Assembly: GCA_902613805.1 (NCBI GenBank)
Contig: CACMIV010000002.1
Coordinates: 372,001 to 436,000 of the forward strand
Origin: an uncultured Pelagibacteraceae bacterium
GTDB taxonomy: Bacteria > Pseudomonadota > Alphaproteobacteria > Pelagibacterales > AG-422-B15
Length of the DNA stretch: 64,000 nt
Reading direction: 5' to 3'
Below are positions 46,420 to 59,093 of the stretch, in pieces. The stretch's first letter is position 1. Each line of letters starts with the position of its first letter. The position numbers and the translations under genes are program-made. Under the pieces are notes generated by a model. It searched no databases, had not been told where the DNA came from, and saw nothing but the letters and a program-made list of their open reading frames with translations.

Positions 46420-47208
46420 TTATTTTTTTAAAAAGAACGGTTCTTTTAGTAAAGAATTATCAAATTCTATTTTGTTAAAATCAATTTCTTTCTCAAAATA
46501 TTTTTTTACTATCTCTTCATTAAACTCATCTTTTCTAGAATATCTGATTTCTTCTTTTTTGTTCTGAACCTCAGGTTTAATTGTAAAAAGAGAACTGTCT
46601 TTAATTCTTTCAGCAATAGAGTGAAATGCTGACTTAATGGTAGACATTGTGTATTCAAAAGGATTATTTTTTAAATTAGACATAGCGTGATAAAGAATTG
46701 GTCCACTGTCCAATCCTTTAGAAAGTAAATGAACTGTTGTACCCACTAAATGAGTATTGTCATCATATAATGCCCAAAAGTTACAATCAGTCCCTCTATA
46801 ATATGGCGATACGCCAGCGTGAATATTTATTGCTTTTTGTTTAACCAGAAAATCTACAAGTTCACCTTTGATATAACTGGAACCAAAAACAACATAAACA
46901 TCACTTTTTAAAAAATTCGACAATAAATTCATTGAGCATTGATTTAAATCTCCTGAAATCATTGGTAAAATTTTAATATTTTTCTTTCTATTGTTTACAT
47001 ATGAATTGCCAAATAAATGAAATTGAGCATTACTAACATTTTCAAAATATTTTTTCATAACTAGAGATGCCTGATAATGACCTGAAACAATTCCTGGAAA
47101 AATAGTACTACATTCCTGAATAACATAAAGTTCATCAGATACTTCTGATAGCAAGTTTATTAAATAATTGTGTCTATTATTATTTGAAGTAAATAAGGTA
47201 ATTTTCAT
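46420..47208 (-). CDS. Formyltransferase family protein (probable sugar N-formyltransferase)
   Basis: A 262-residue protein with the formyl-THF transferase core: NIHAGVSPYYRG near residues 128-138 gives the catalytic Asn128 and His130, and Asp167 (GLDSGPIL) completes the set. Length and lack of a Met-tRNA-binding C-terminal domain argue against Fmt. It resembles the enzymes that N-formylate amino sugars of surface polysaccharides with 10-formyl-THF. Its ATG overlaps the stop of the deacetylase (TAATG), so the pair could remove an acetyl group and replace it with formyl. It is flanked by ssrA-derived repeats and has unusually AT-rich codon use. Confidence 0.82.
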   Translation of the reverse strand: MKITLFTSNNNRHNYLINLLSEVSDELYVIQECSTIFPGIVSGHYQASLVMKKYFENVSNAQFHLFGNSYVNNRKKNIKILPMISGDLNQCSMNLLSNFLKSDVYVVFGSSYIKGELVDFLVKQKAINIHAGVSPYYRGTDCNFWALYDDNTHLVGTTVHLLSKGLDSGPILYHAMSNLKNNPFEYTMSTIKSAFHSIAERIKDSSLFTIKPEVQNKKEEIRYSRKDEFNEEIVKKYFEKEIDFNKIEFDNSLLKEPFFLKK

Positions 47209-48176
47209 TAATTTATTCTTTTAAATATATGAGCGTGATCTTGTCTTGCTATTTCTAAAAAAGAATTATTGATTTTTTTCATGCCCTTTTCTGGTTCAAT
47301 GGTCATTATTTGTTTAAAACCTAACTCAATTCCTAGTTCTTTTAAGATTTGTAATGTATCTTCATTATAACTACCACAAGGATGGGACATGCACTTAATT
47401 TCATTTTTTGGTTTATCTAAAATACTAGAAATTGAAGATAAGTTTTTTTCATATTCATTTTTCTGTTCATCGTGACTTAAATTTTCTAATAACAATGGAT
47501 GATTATGGGAATGTAAACCAACTAAATGTCCTAAATTATCAAGTGTTTTTAAATCGTTTTTTTGAAAAAAAAGTTTTTTTGAAAAATCATTATGATTAAA
47601 TTTTTTTTCTTTAAACATTAGAAGCATTTTCTCTTCATACTGATCTTTTGTAAAAAAAACATCTCTAACCAATCTAAATTTAATATCTGATATTGAATAA
47701 TGAGGAAATTTAATTTTTGTTTCTTTAATTGTAATACTATTTTTTTCAAAAAAAGATTTCAAATCTTTATCTAAAAAATCATAAAAACTATCATAAAATT
47801 CATCAACATTTTTAAAATAATTCATCCTAAAATATCTAAAAAATTCTAAATTATCTGGTTTACCATGAAACACTGAAGTGTACACAAAAAAGAAACATTT
47901 AATTTTAAGTTCTTCTAAAATAGGTAAAGCGATATCAATTTGACATTTAATAGCATCATCAAAAGTAAGACAAACCTCATTATTTTTAAGTTTATTATTC
48001 TTAAATTTTTCAAAAAATACATTAGCATCTAAAATATTATTTCTTCCTATAAAATTTATTATTTTATAGAAATCATCCTTATCTATTGAACCCTGACCTT
48101 TTGTGTGGATTCCATTATCATGGAAATGATGAAACATTATTCCATGGAAAAAATTGTTATTATTATTTACATACAT
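47208..48176 (-). CDS. Polysaccharide deacetylase family protein (NodB-like)
   Basis: A 322-residue carbohydrate esterase 4-type protein. The catalytic/metal motif is LTFDDA near residues 70-75 (both Asp present), followed by GLHSHNHPLL with the metal-binding HxxxH pattern and a C-terminal MSHPCGSYNEDTLQIL block. There is no signal peptide, so it probably acts on a cytoplasmic sugar-nucleotide or lipid-linked sugar, or as part of a surface-glycan pathway. It is coupled to a formyltransferase. Codon use is markedly AT-rich with runs of Asn and Lys, and the pair sits between ssrA repeats, all suggesting horizontal origin. Confidence 0.85.
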   Translation of the reverse strand: MYVNNNNNFFHGIMFHHFHDNGIHTKGQGSIDKDDFYKIINFIGRNNILDANVFFEKFKNNKLKNNEVCLTFDDAIKCQIDIALPILEELKIKCFFFVYTSVFHGKPDNLEFFRYFRMNYFKNVDEFYDSFYDFLDKDLKSFFEKNSITIKETKIKFPHYSISDIKFRLVRDVFFTKDQYEEKMLLMFKEKKFNHNDFSKKLFFQKNDLKTLDNLGHLVGLHSHNHPLLLENLSHDEQKNEYEKNLSSISSILDKPKNEIKCMSHPCGSYNEDTLQILKELGIELGFKQIMTIEPEKGMKKINNSFLEIARQDHAHIFKRIN

Positions 48177-48300
48177 AATTTGAAATAACTTATATCATTA
48201 TTTTTTGATCATTTTAGGAATTAAAAGATTTTTTTAAAGACCAATACTCGAAGTTGTTGAAAAGGTTTTATATTCTGTATATTATTTATTAAAGGACAAG

Positions 48301-48382
48301 AAACAAGAGTCTCCCACTTCACTCATTTTTGTTTATTTCCCGCAATATTTGATTCTGAAAGTGCAACGAAGTTTGCAACGAA
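48301..48382 (+). repeat. Direct repeat copy 2 (diverged ssrA 3' flank)
   Basis: Matches 46290-46367 through AGTCTCCCACTTCA, TTTTTGTTTATTT, AATATTTGATTC and CAACGAAGTTTGCAACGAAG, with scattered substitutions and a small duplication at the end. It lies in the 343-base gap before fumC, which otherwise holds no gene that I can see. Confidence 0.7.
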
Positions 48383-48426
48383 GATTTGAATAATGCGAGA
48401 TATAGTCTTATATTCTAAATTAATTG

Positions 48427-48447
48427 GAGAAACAGAGGTCTCCCACT
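48427..48447 (+). repeat. Short third copy of the ssrA 3' end core
   Basis: GAGAAACAGAGGTCTCCCACT repeats the core of copies 1 and 2 (AACAGA-GTCTCCCACT) but not the longer flank. It may mark an older integration end or the site boundary. Confidence 0.5.
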
Positions 48448-48519
48448 TTTAGTCACTCGGCCTTTAAAAAACTTAAATCGTTACCATATATATATGTAAG
48501 GTAGTATACTACAATTCAA

Positions 48520-49914
48520 ATGAATCAAAAAACAAGACAAGAACAAGACAGTATCGGCAAAATAAAAGTTTCAAATAGTAATTTTTGGGGAGCTCAAACT
48601 CAAAGATCATTAAAGAATTTTAAAATTGGCAATAATTTAATGCCTATAGAGATTATACATGCACTAGTCACAATAAAAATGGCCTGCGCGAAAGTAAATC
48701 AAAAACAAAAGTCTTTAGCTCCTAAAATAGCAAATGCAATAATTAGTGCATCAAAAAATATTCTTACCGGGAAGCATAATGATCAATTCCCTCTTTCGGT
48801 TTGGCAGACTGGATCTGGAACTCAAACTAACATGAATGTAAATGAAGTCATCGCTAACCTTGCTAATAAAAAACTTACTGGAAAACTTGGAACGAATAGT
48901 CCAGTTCACCCAAACGATCATGTCAACAAAAGTCAATCAACTAATGACAGTTTTCCATCTGCAATTAATATTGCGGCCTCAAAAAAAGTTACAGATGAAC
49001 TTATTCCAGCTTTAAATGAAATGGAAAAAACTTTAGGTAGCCAGTCTAAGAAATGGAAAAGTATCATCAAAATCGGCAGGACACACTTGCAAGACGCAAC
49101 TCCCTTATCACTTGGACAAGAATTTTCAGGTTATCAATCTCAGATTGATATGAACATTAAACGACTGAAGACAGCCCTAATTAACTTAAGTTATTTAGCC
49201 CAAGGAGGGACGGCCGTTGGAACTGGTCTGAATACAAAAAAAGGGTTCGATAGACTTGTTGCAAATGAAATAAGTAAAATTAATAAAATTAAATTTAAAC
49301 CTGCAAGCAATAAATTCCAAGCCTTGGCCTCTCATGACTCTCTTGTAGAACTATCGGGAGTATTAAATGTTATTGCAACGGATCTTTTCAAAATAGCAAA
49401 TGACATTAGGCTGTTAGCTTCTGGACCAAGATCAGGTCTAGGAGAACTGAATTTGCCTGAGAATGAACCCGGGTCATCTATAATGCCTGGTAAGGTAAAT
49501 CCGACTCAAAGTGAAGCTTTAACAATGGCTTGTTTACAGGTTATGGGTAGTCATAATGTAATATCAATGGCAGGAACTCAAGGTCATTTTGAACTCAATG
49601 CATTTAAACCAGTAATTGGTTTTAACATAATTAATTCAATCAATTTATTATCCTCAGGGGTTACAAACTTTTGCGATAAGTGCCTAAAGGGAATTAAACC
49701 GAATTTAAGAAATATAAAAGAAGGTGTTGAGAATTCCTTAATGCTTGTAACTGCCCTCGCTCCTGAAATTGGATACGAAAAAGCTGCAGAACTCGCAAAG
49801 CTTGCACATAAGAAAAATATTACGCTAATTGAGGCAAATAAAATCCTAAAATATATTGATGTAAGAAAGATGAAGTCTCTTCTCAATCCATCAAAAATGA
49901 TTTCTTCTTCATAG
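48520..49914 (+). CDS. fumC: Class II fumarate hydratase
   Basis: A 464-residue TCA-cycle enzyme of the aspartase/fumarase superfamily, iron-independent. The signature GSSIMPGKVNPTQSEALTM near residues 323-341 contains the catalytic Ser loop. QTGSGTQTNMNVNEVIAN near 101-118 and GRTHLQDATPLSLGQEF near 188-204 complete the active site. It starts the plus-strand run fumC-RHH-uvrD-pepP, seven bases ahead of the RHH gene, and lies just right of the ssrA island. Confidence 0.97.
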   Translation: MNQKTRQEQDSIGKIKVSNSNFWGAQTQRSLKNFKIGNNLMPIEIIHALVTIKMACAKVNQKQKSLAPKIANAIISASKNILTGKHNDQFPLSVWQTGSGTQTNMNVNEVIANLANKKLTGKLGTNSPVHPNDHVNKSQSTNDSFPSAINIAASKKVTDELIPALNEMEKTLGSQSKKWKSIIKIGRTHLQDATPLSLGQEFSGYQSQIDMNIKRLKTALINLSYLAQGGTAVGTGLNTKKGFDRLVANEISKINKIKFKPASNKFQALASHDSLVELSGVLNVIATDLFKIANDIRLLASGPRSGLGELNLPENEPGSSIMPGKVNPTQSEALTMACLQVMGSHNVISMAGTQGHFELNAFKPVIGFNIINSINLLSSGVTNFCDKCLKGIKPNLRNIKEGVENSLMLVTALAPEIGYEKAAELAKLAHKKNITLIEANKILKYIDVRKMKSLLNPSKMISSS

Positions 49915-49921
49915 TTCGTTC

Positions 49922-50137
49922 ATGCCCAATTCCAATAAGCGCACTGTCAAGATAGATGGCCACATTACCAGTGTATTTCTTGAAACTGAATTTTGGGAAG
50001 AAATATTAAAACTGAGCAAAAAAGAAAATACTACTCCAGATAAAATAATCTCAAAAATAGATAAGACTAAGAACACTTCCAATTTATCAAGCGCAATTAG
50101 ACTATATGTTCTGAATCACTTAAAGGGTCAGTTATGA
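49922..50137 (+). CDS. Ribbon-helix-helix domain-containing protein
   Basis: A 71-residue protein: a beta strand (KRTVKIDGHITSVFLETEFWEEI) followed by two helices ending in SSAIRLYVLNHLKGQL. It fits the RHH_4 family of small putative DNA-binding proteins, which is common directly after fumC in alphaproteobacteria. The DNA target is unknown. Its stop overlaps the uvrD start by four bases (ATGA). Confidence 0.88.
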   Translation: MPNSNKRTVKIDGHITSVFLETEFWEEILKLSKKENTTPDKIISKIDKTKNTSNLSSAIRLYVLNHLKGQL

Positions 50138-52352
50138 CTGAAGTAAATTACCTAGAAAGTCTTAACCCACTACAATATGAGTCTGTTTGTAGCACCGAGG
50201 GTCCAAATCTAATTATTGCAGGAGCTGGAACTGGAAAAACTAAAGTACTTACTACGCGAGTTGCTCATATTATAGATAATAACTTGGCATTCCCCTCTCA
50301 GATTCTTTGCGTAACCTTTACTAACAAGGCTGCCAGAGAAATGTCCGAACGTGTTCAAAAACTAGTAAGTCAAAATATGGAAAAGATGCCTTGGATGGGA
50401 ACCTTTCATTCAATTGGAGCAAAAATAATTAGAAACCACGCTGAGGTAATTGGTCTTAAACAAAGTTTTACTATACTTGATAAGGATGATCAGCTTTCCC
50501 TGATCAAGCAAATCATCAAGTCTGAAAACTTAGACCAATCTCAGTTTTCACCCAAATTAATACAATCTAAAATTGATCATTGGAAAAACAAAGCTCTTAA
50601 TCCAAATGATATAAAATCTGAGTCACTAGATAATTTAGTCGATGAAAAGAGTCTCTCTATTTATAAAATTTACCAAGCAAGGTTGTTTGAAATTAATTGC
50701 CTAGATTTTGGTGACTTGCTTTTACAGTGTATCAATCTTTTTAAAGTCCCTGATATTCACAAACGTTATAGCAATAATTTTAAATATATTCATGTGGATG
50801 AATACCAAGATACCAATGCTGCACAATATAAATGGCTTAAACTTCTTGGTTCTCATCATCAAAATGTTTGTTGTGTTGGAGACGATGATCAATCAATTTA
50901 TAGTTGGCGTGGCGCTGAAGTTGATAATATGCTTCGATTTGAAAAAGAATTTGAAAATGCAAAGGTAATACGACTTAAACAAAATTATCGATCAACAAAC
51001 AATATACTTAAGTCTGCATCATCATTAATTAGTTATAACGAATATAGACTTGGCAAGGAGCTTGTTTCGGACCAAGGTGATGGAGAGCCCATACATTTAC
51101 ATTTAGTTAATTCAAGTAGAGACGAGGCCGATTTAGTTGCTCAGGATATTATGAAGTATAGTGATGATAACCCTGACCTGAACAATATCTCAATATTAGT
51201 AAGGGCAGTATTTCAATCGCGTGAAATAGAGGAGTCTTTGATTAAATACTCAATTCCTTATCGTATTGTAGGTGGTATCCGGTTCTATGAGAGATCAGAA
51301 ATAAAAGATGCTGTTTCATATCTTAGGCTGGTCTATGAAAGTCAAGACGATGTCGCATTTGAAAGAGCTTTAACAGTCCCTAAAAGAGGTATAGGAGAAA
51401 AATCATTTAATCATATTTTATCTTATGCAAAACAAAAACGAATTTCGTTGTATCAAGCATCAAAAGATATGGTTGATACAGATGAATTTACAAAAAAAAT
51501 ATCTGAAAGCTTAAAAGCATTCATTTCTGTTATCGATAGAGGAAAATCATCGATCGATAATTTGCAGTTTTATGACATTTTAAAAATGCTGCTCGATGAG
51601 TCTGGTTATATGAATATGCTTAAAAATGATAAGAATGTCTCTGCCCAAACAAAAATAGAAAATATTAAGGAATTAATAATTGCAATGGAAGACTATAACA
51701 GCATTGAGGAGTTTTTAGAGCATGTATCTTTAGTTACAGCTATAGATGAAAATAATGAAGACAATAAAGTAAGTATCATGACGCTTCATGCCGCTAAAGG
51801 TCTTGAATATGATTATGTTTTTTTGCCAGGTTGGGAAGAAGGGCTTTTCCCTCACCAAAAAACAATTGATGAAACTGGCAATAAAGGAATTGAAGAGGAA
51901 CGTAGACTTGCATATGTCGGCATAACGCGAGCTAAAAAAATAATAAATATCTCAACATCAATGAGTCGTCGATTTCAAAATAATTGGATGCCTTCGTTGC
52001 AATCTCGATTTATCGAGGAGTTAGATCAAGAATTAATAAAAACTATTAATCACGCGTCAAGCCATATGGACAGATTACAAAATCAAGAATTTGATGAATT
52101 TAATCAAGATTTTGATTTTAAACCAAGAAAATTAGATTTTAAAAATAATCCATCTTCAAGTTATCGAACAGTAGTTGATCTGGAAATAGAAAATGTTAGA
52201 GATATAAACGATGATGTTTTACTTCAAATAGGGCAAACGGTTGAACATAAAAAATTTGGTATTGGTCGAATAAAAGATATTGACGGCACAAAGGCGGTTG
52301 TGGATTTTGATAAACATGGTACAAAAAAATTAATATCTGATTTTCTAAAACC

Positions 52353-52359
<7 letters not shown>
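50134..52359 (+). CDS. uvrD: ATP-dependent DNA helicase UvrD/PcrA
   Basis: A 741-residue superfamily 1A 3'-5' helicase used in nucleotide excision and mismatch repair. Motif I is GAGTGKT near residues 30-36, motif II VDEYQDTN near 226-233, motif III GDDDQSIYSWRGA, motif IV RLKQNYRST, and motif V/VI VSIMTLHAAKGLEYDYVF and RRLAYVGITRAKK. The C-terminal HKKFGIGRIKDIDGTKAVVDFDKHGTKKL is the RNA-polymerase-interacting Tudor-like domain of PcrA/UvrD. It overlaps the RHH and aminopeptidase genes. Confidence 0.96.
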
Positions 52360-56106
<3,747 letters not shown>

Positions 56107-56865
56107 TTAACTTAAATCTTTTACTAACTCGTAACTTTTTTCATACCAATCACTGTCAGGAAAATTGTATCCTAAAGTTGATGCATATTTTTTTGCTTCA
56201 TCTTTCAAACCTAAAGAGTAGTAAATTTCAACAAGTCTGTGTAATGCTTCTTCTGTATACACAGAGGTATCAAAATTTTCTAAAATTTTGTTATACCTGT
56301 TAATTGCCGATATCCATTGATGATTAAATTGATAATATCTTGCAATTTCAATTTCTTTTGCTGCTAGCCTATCGTTTATTATATCAATTTTTACGTGAGC
56401 ATCGTCAACAAAGTCTGACTCTGGATATTTGCTGATAAGCTCGTAAAAGGATTGTTTAGATTTATTTGTCATACTTTGATCTCTTTCCACGTCCTTAATT
56501 TGCTCAAAGTAATTGAGGGCACGGAGGTAATAAGCATAAGAAATTTTCTCACTTCCAGGGTAAAGTGCGATAAATCTCTCTAAAGCATCTAAGCTTTCAT
56601 CATGTAATTGAGATTTATAGTAACAAAAAGCAGTCATTAGTTGCGCTTGATTCGACCATTTTGAATAAGGATATTGTCTTTCAATATCTTCAAATAGTAT
56701 TGCAGCATCCACGAAATCTCTTTTTTTTACTAATTCCATGGCATTTGAGTAAAGTATTTGAAGTTTTTCTCCCTCGGTTTCGGGTGTAACTAGTTTTGTG
56801 TCTGAGCATGCAGCTAGAGTAGAAACAAATAGAATTAAAATTACAAATTCTCTAATAAATTTCAT
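56107..56865 (-). CDS. bamD: Outer membrane assembly lipoprotein BamD
   Basis: A 252-residue lipoprotein of the BAM complex that inserts beta-barrel proteins. The lipobox STLAAC ends the signal peptide at Cys20, and about five TPR-like helical pairs follow (YSNAMELVKKRDFVDAAILFEDIERQYPYSKWSNQAQLM; SLDALERFIALYPGSEKISYAYYLRAL). It lies in the dcw-lpxC-bamD-ligA order. The gap to lpxC is 49 bases. Confidence 0.96.
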   Translation of the reverse strand: MKFIREFVILILFVSTLAACSDTKLVTPETEGEKLQILYSNAMELVKKRDFVDAAILFEDIERQYPYSKWSNQAQLMTAFCYYKSQLHDESLDALERFIALYPGSEKISYAYYLRALNYFEQIKDVERDQSMTNKSKQSFYELISKYPESDFVDDAHVKIDIINDRLAAKEIEIARYYQFNHQWISAINRYNKILENFDTSVYTEEALHRLVEIYYSLGLKDEAKKYASTLGYNFPDSDWYEKSYELVKDLS

Positions 56866-56914
56866 CAGTGTAATTTTAATGATTATTTAAGAAGATTAAA
56901 GATTAATCTCTAAA

Positions 56915-57841
56915 TTATAAAGATGCAACAATAGGCTGAGGGTAATGGTTATTATGATATTTTTTATCCCGAAAATCTTCTTCATATATCAAATTCCAAT
57001 TGGATTGATCTGACATAATAGAGCGCATAATTTCGTGAGTTAGCCTGTGTCCTCCTTTATAAATCTCAAAAACTCCTTTAACTGGGTTTCCTAAAAGATA
57101 AATGTCACCAATAAAATCTAGTATTTTATGTTTTACAAATTCATTTTCTTGACGCAGTTTACCATTATTTACAATTCCTTCTCTATCTAGAACAATTGCA
57201 TTATCTAGAGAGCCTCCAGCTACTAGTCCCCTTTTTCTAAGGGAGTCCACTTCTTCTTTAAAACCAAATGTTCTACAATTAGATATAAGATTTTTAAACT
57301 GACTTGAGTCTTTAAATTCATAATTAAATCTCTGTTCTTTTATAAGATTATGATCATATGAAATTGTATAATCAATTGAAAAACTATCAGACGGAGATGC
57401 TTTAACAAATGAGTCATTCATTCTAAATACAATTGGTCTAGAAATACTTATAAATCTTTTGCCATCGCTTAAACTTTTAAGACCCACCTCCTCTATTTGT
57501 CTTACATATTCAATAGAGCTTCCATCAAGAATTGGCAATTCATCAGTGTCAACTTCAATATTAGCGTTATCAATTCCCATGCCATGTAAGGCTGACATCA
57601 AATGTTCAATTGTTGAAACTGATATTCCATATTTATTTGAAATCTTTGTGCATAAGTCTGAGGCACTCACGTTATTAAACTTTGCTTCTATTATTGTCTT
57701 TTCATTTAAAATTTTTAAGTCAACTCTTTTAAACATAATGCCAGTATTGGCTGAAGCTGGGTGAACAGTTAAATTGGATATTACTCCACTATGTAAAGTT
57801 ATACCTGAAACACAAAAGGATTTATTTATGGTTTTCTGCAT
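56915..57841 (-). CDS. lpxC: UDP-3-O-acyl-N-acetylglucosamine deacetylase
   Basis: A 308-residue zinc amidase, the committed step of lipid A synthesis. The N-terminal SGITLHSG, the zinc ligand His in STIEHLMSALHGMGIDN near residues 76-92, HKILDFIGDIYLLGNPVKG near 235-253 with further ligands, and catalytic His in KGGHRLTHE are all present. It normally follows ftsZ; here it follows ftsA directly after 64 bases. With lpxB it confirms a lipid A outer membrane. Confidence 0.97.
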   Translation of the reverse strand: MQKTINKSFCVSGITLHSGVISNLTVHPASANTGIMFKRVDLKILNEKTIIEAKFNNVSASDLCTKISNKYGISVSTIEHLMSALHGMGIDNANIEVDTDELPILDGSSIEYVRQIEEVGLKSLSDGKRFISISRPIVFRMNDSFVKASPSDSFSIDYTISYDHNLIKEQRFNYEFKDSSQFKNLISNCRTFGFKEEVDSLRKRGLVAGGSLDNAIVLDREGIVNNGKLRQENEFVKHKILDFIGDIYLLGNPVKGVFEIYKGGHRLTHEIMRSIMSDQSNWNLIYEEDFRDKKYHNNHYPQPIVASL

Positions 57842-57905
57842 ATATTAATTTATAGATTGTTTAGAACCTTTGGAAAAAACAAAGATTATTTCTTTTTGTT
57901 ACTAT

Positions 57906-59093
57906 TTATAGGTTTCTAAAGAAGTTATAAATTACTGAAAATATTGATCTTTTTTCAGAACTAGGCTCATCCTTATCTCCTTCCATAGTATGATTTGCAG
58001 CATAAGTCAGAAGGCCAAATGCCGAAGCAAGAGATGGATTATCTAAATAAGTTTTGGATCCATTAATTTTTTTTGTTGAGCCTAAACGAAAATTGCTTTC
58101 ACTCATTTGTTTTTTTATAAACTTTTGAACAGTTAGTGATTTAGCGCCATATCCAGTAAGTATAATATTATTGGACACAAGAGAGCTAAATTTTGATTTA
58201 TTAATAACATTTTTAATTATTCTTGATAATTCTTCTGCTCTTGATGAATATATTTCAAAGTATTTTTCTAACTTTTTTTCATATATTCTCTGACTATTCA
58301 TTGTATCAATTTGTTTTCTTACAAGTTCAGCCTCTTCAAGTGATATTGATTTAACTTGTGAAATATCATTAGCAAAATTATAAGTTCCAACTTTAATTGT
58401 ATCATAACCAATAAGTTGATTGTCAAATGTATAAGAAATAATTGTCTTATTCTTTTGAATATCAATGCTTACCGCTCCATTATCAGCTTCATCTTCTGAT
58501 AATACTGCAAGACTGCTAGCATAGTGACTGGATACAATCTGTTTTAGAGTTATTTCTTGGTTATTTAATAAATCTAATATTTTATTCAGATAATCTTTTG
58601 ATGTAGATATTATGTGCCATCTTGTGTGCAAAGTAACAGCTCTTTCACCTATTGGTTCTGAAACACTTTTTTTATTATCTATCTTAAAACTTATTGGAAA
58701 GGAATGAAGTGGCTCATCCGTATCAGTGTACAAATCTCTAAATTTTTTAGCTTCAAAGAAAGATTTTATATCTTCTTCTGTTATAGTTTTATTTGAAATT
58801 TTGTTTTCATGTTCAATATAATCTGATTTCATGTTTTCAGATATACTGACATAAATGTTGCTGATACTAATTCCAGCTTCATCTTCTGCTTTTGAGATTG
58901 CAACATCAAGATGATTTTTGATTTCTGCTGTTTCTAAAGAAAAGGGCTTTAAGCAATTAACGCTCAATTTCGAGGTCCCTATTCCAATCAGTTGAAGAAT
59001 TTTTCCTTTATCCAGTATTTGTAATTCTTGAGCAATAAGACAGATTACCTTGTCAGCCCTTATATCAATTGCACTTATTATTTTTTGATCCAT
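57906..59093 (-). CDS. ftsA: Cell division protein FtsA (divergent, degenerate ATP motifs)
   Basis: A 395-residue actin-like protein identified by position after ftsQ, domain layout (1A, SHS2-like 1C, 2A, 2B) and a C-terminal amphipathic membrane-targeting helix (RSIFSVIYNFFRNL). The phosphate 1 motif, normally DIGTSKV-like, reads DIRADKV at residues 10-16. The phosphate 2 region, normally DIGGGTT-like, reads SIDIQKNKTIIS near 208-219. The adenosine motif survives only as LTGYGAK. ATP binding may be altered or lost. The ATG overlaps the ftsQ stop by one base. No ftsZ follows. The call is strong by context, moderate by sequence. Confidence 0.88.
   Translation of the reverse strand: MDQKIISAIDIRADKVICLIAQELQILDKGKILQLIGIGTSKLSVNCLKPFSLETAEIKNHLDVAISKAEDEAGISISNIYVSISENMKSDYIEHENKISNKTITEEDIKSFFEAKKFRDLYTDTDEPLHSFPISFKIDNKKSVSEPIGERAVTLHTRWHIISTSKDYLNKILDLLNNQEITLKQIVSSHYASSLAVLSEDEADNGAVSIDIQKNKTIISYTFDNQLIGYDTIKVGTYNFANDISQVKSISLEEAELVRKQIDTMNSQRIYEKKLEKYFEIYSSRAEELSRIIKNVINKSKFSSLVSNNIILTGYGAKSLTVQKFIKKQMSESNFRLGSTKKINGSKTYLDNPSLASAFGLLTYAANHTMEGDKDEPSSEKRSIFSVIYNFFRNL

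Larger units (their letters stand above)
46290..48450. mobile_element. Putative mini-island at the ssrA 3' end
   Basis: Two minus-strand genes (formyltransferase and polysaccharide deacetylase) of more extreme AT and Lys/Asn/Phe content than their neighbours lie between two copies of the ssrA 3' flank, with a third short copy beyond. No integrase or transposase is present, so this is either a remnant or a passenger cassette. The boundaries are the repeats themselves. Confidence 0.5.

Noticed and set aside
46385-46567. 60-residue plus-strand ORF just after ssrA
   Set aside because: Overlaps the formyltransferase C-terminus antisense and has no family features.
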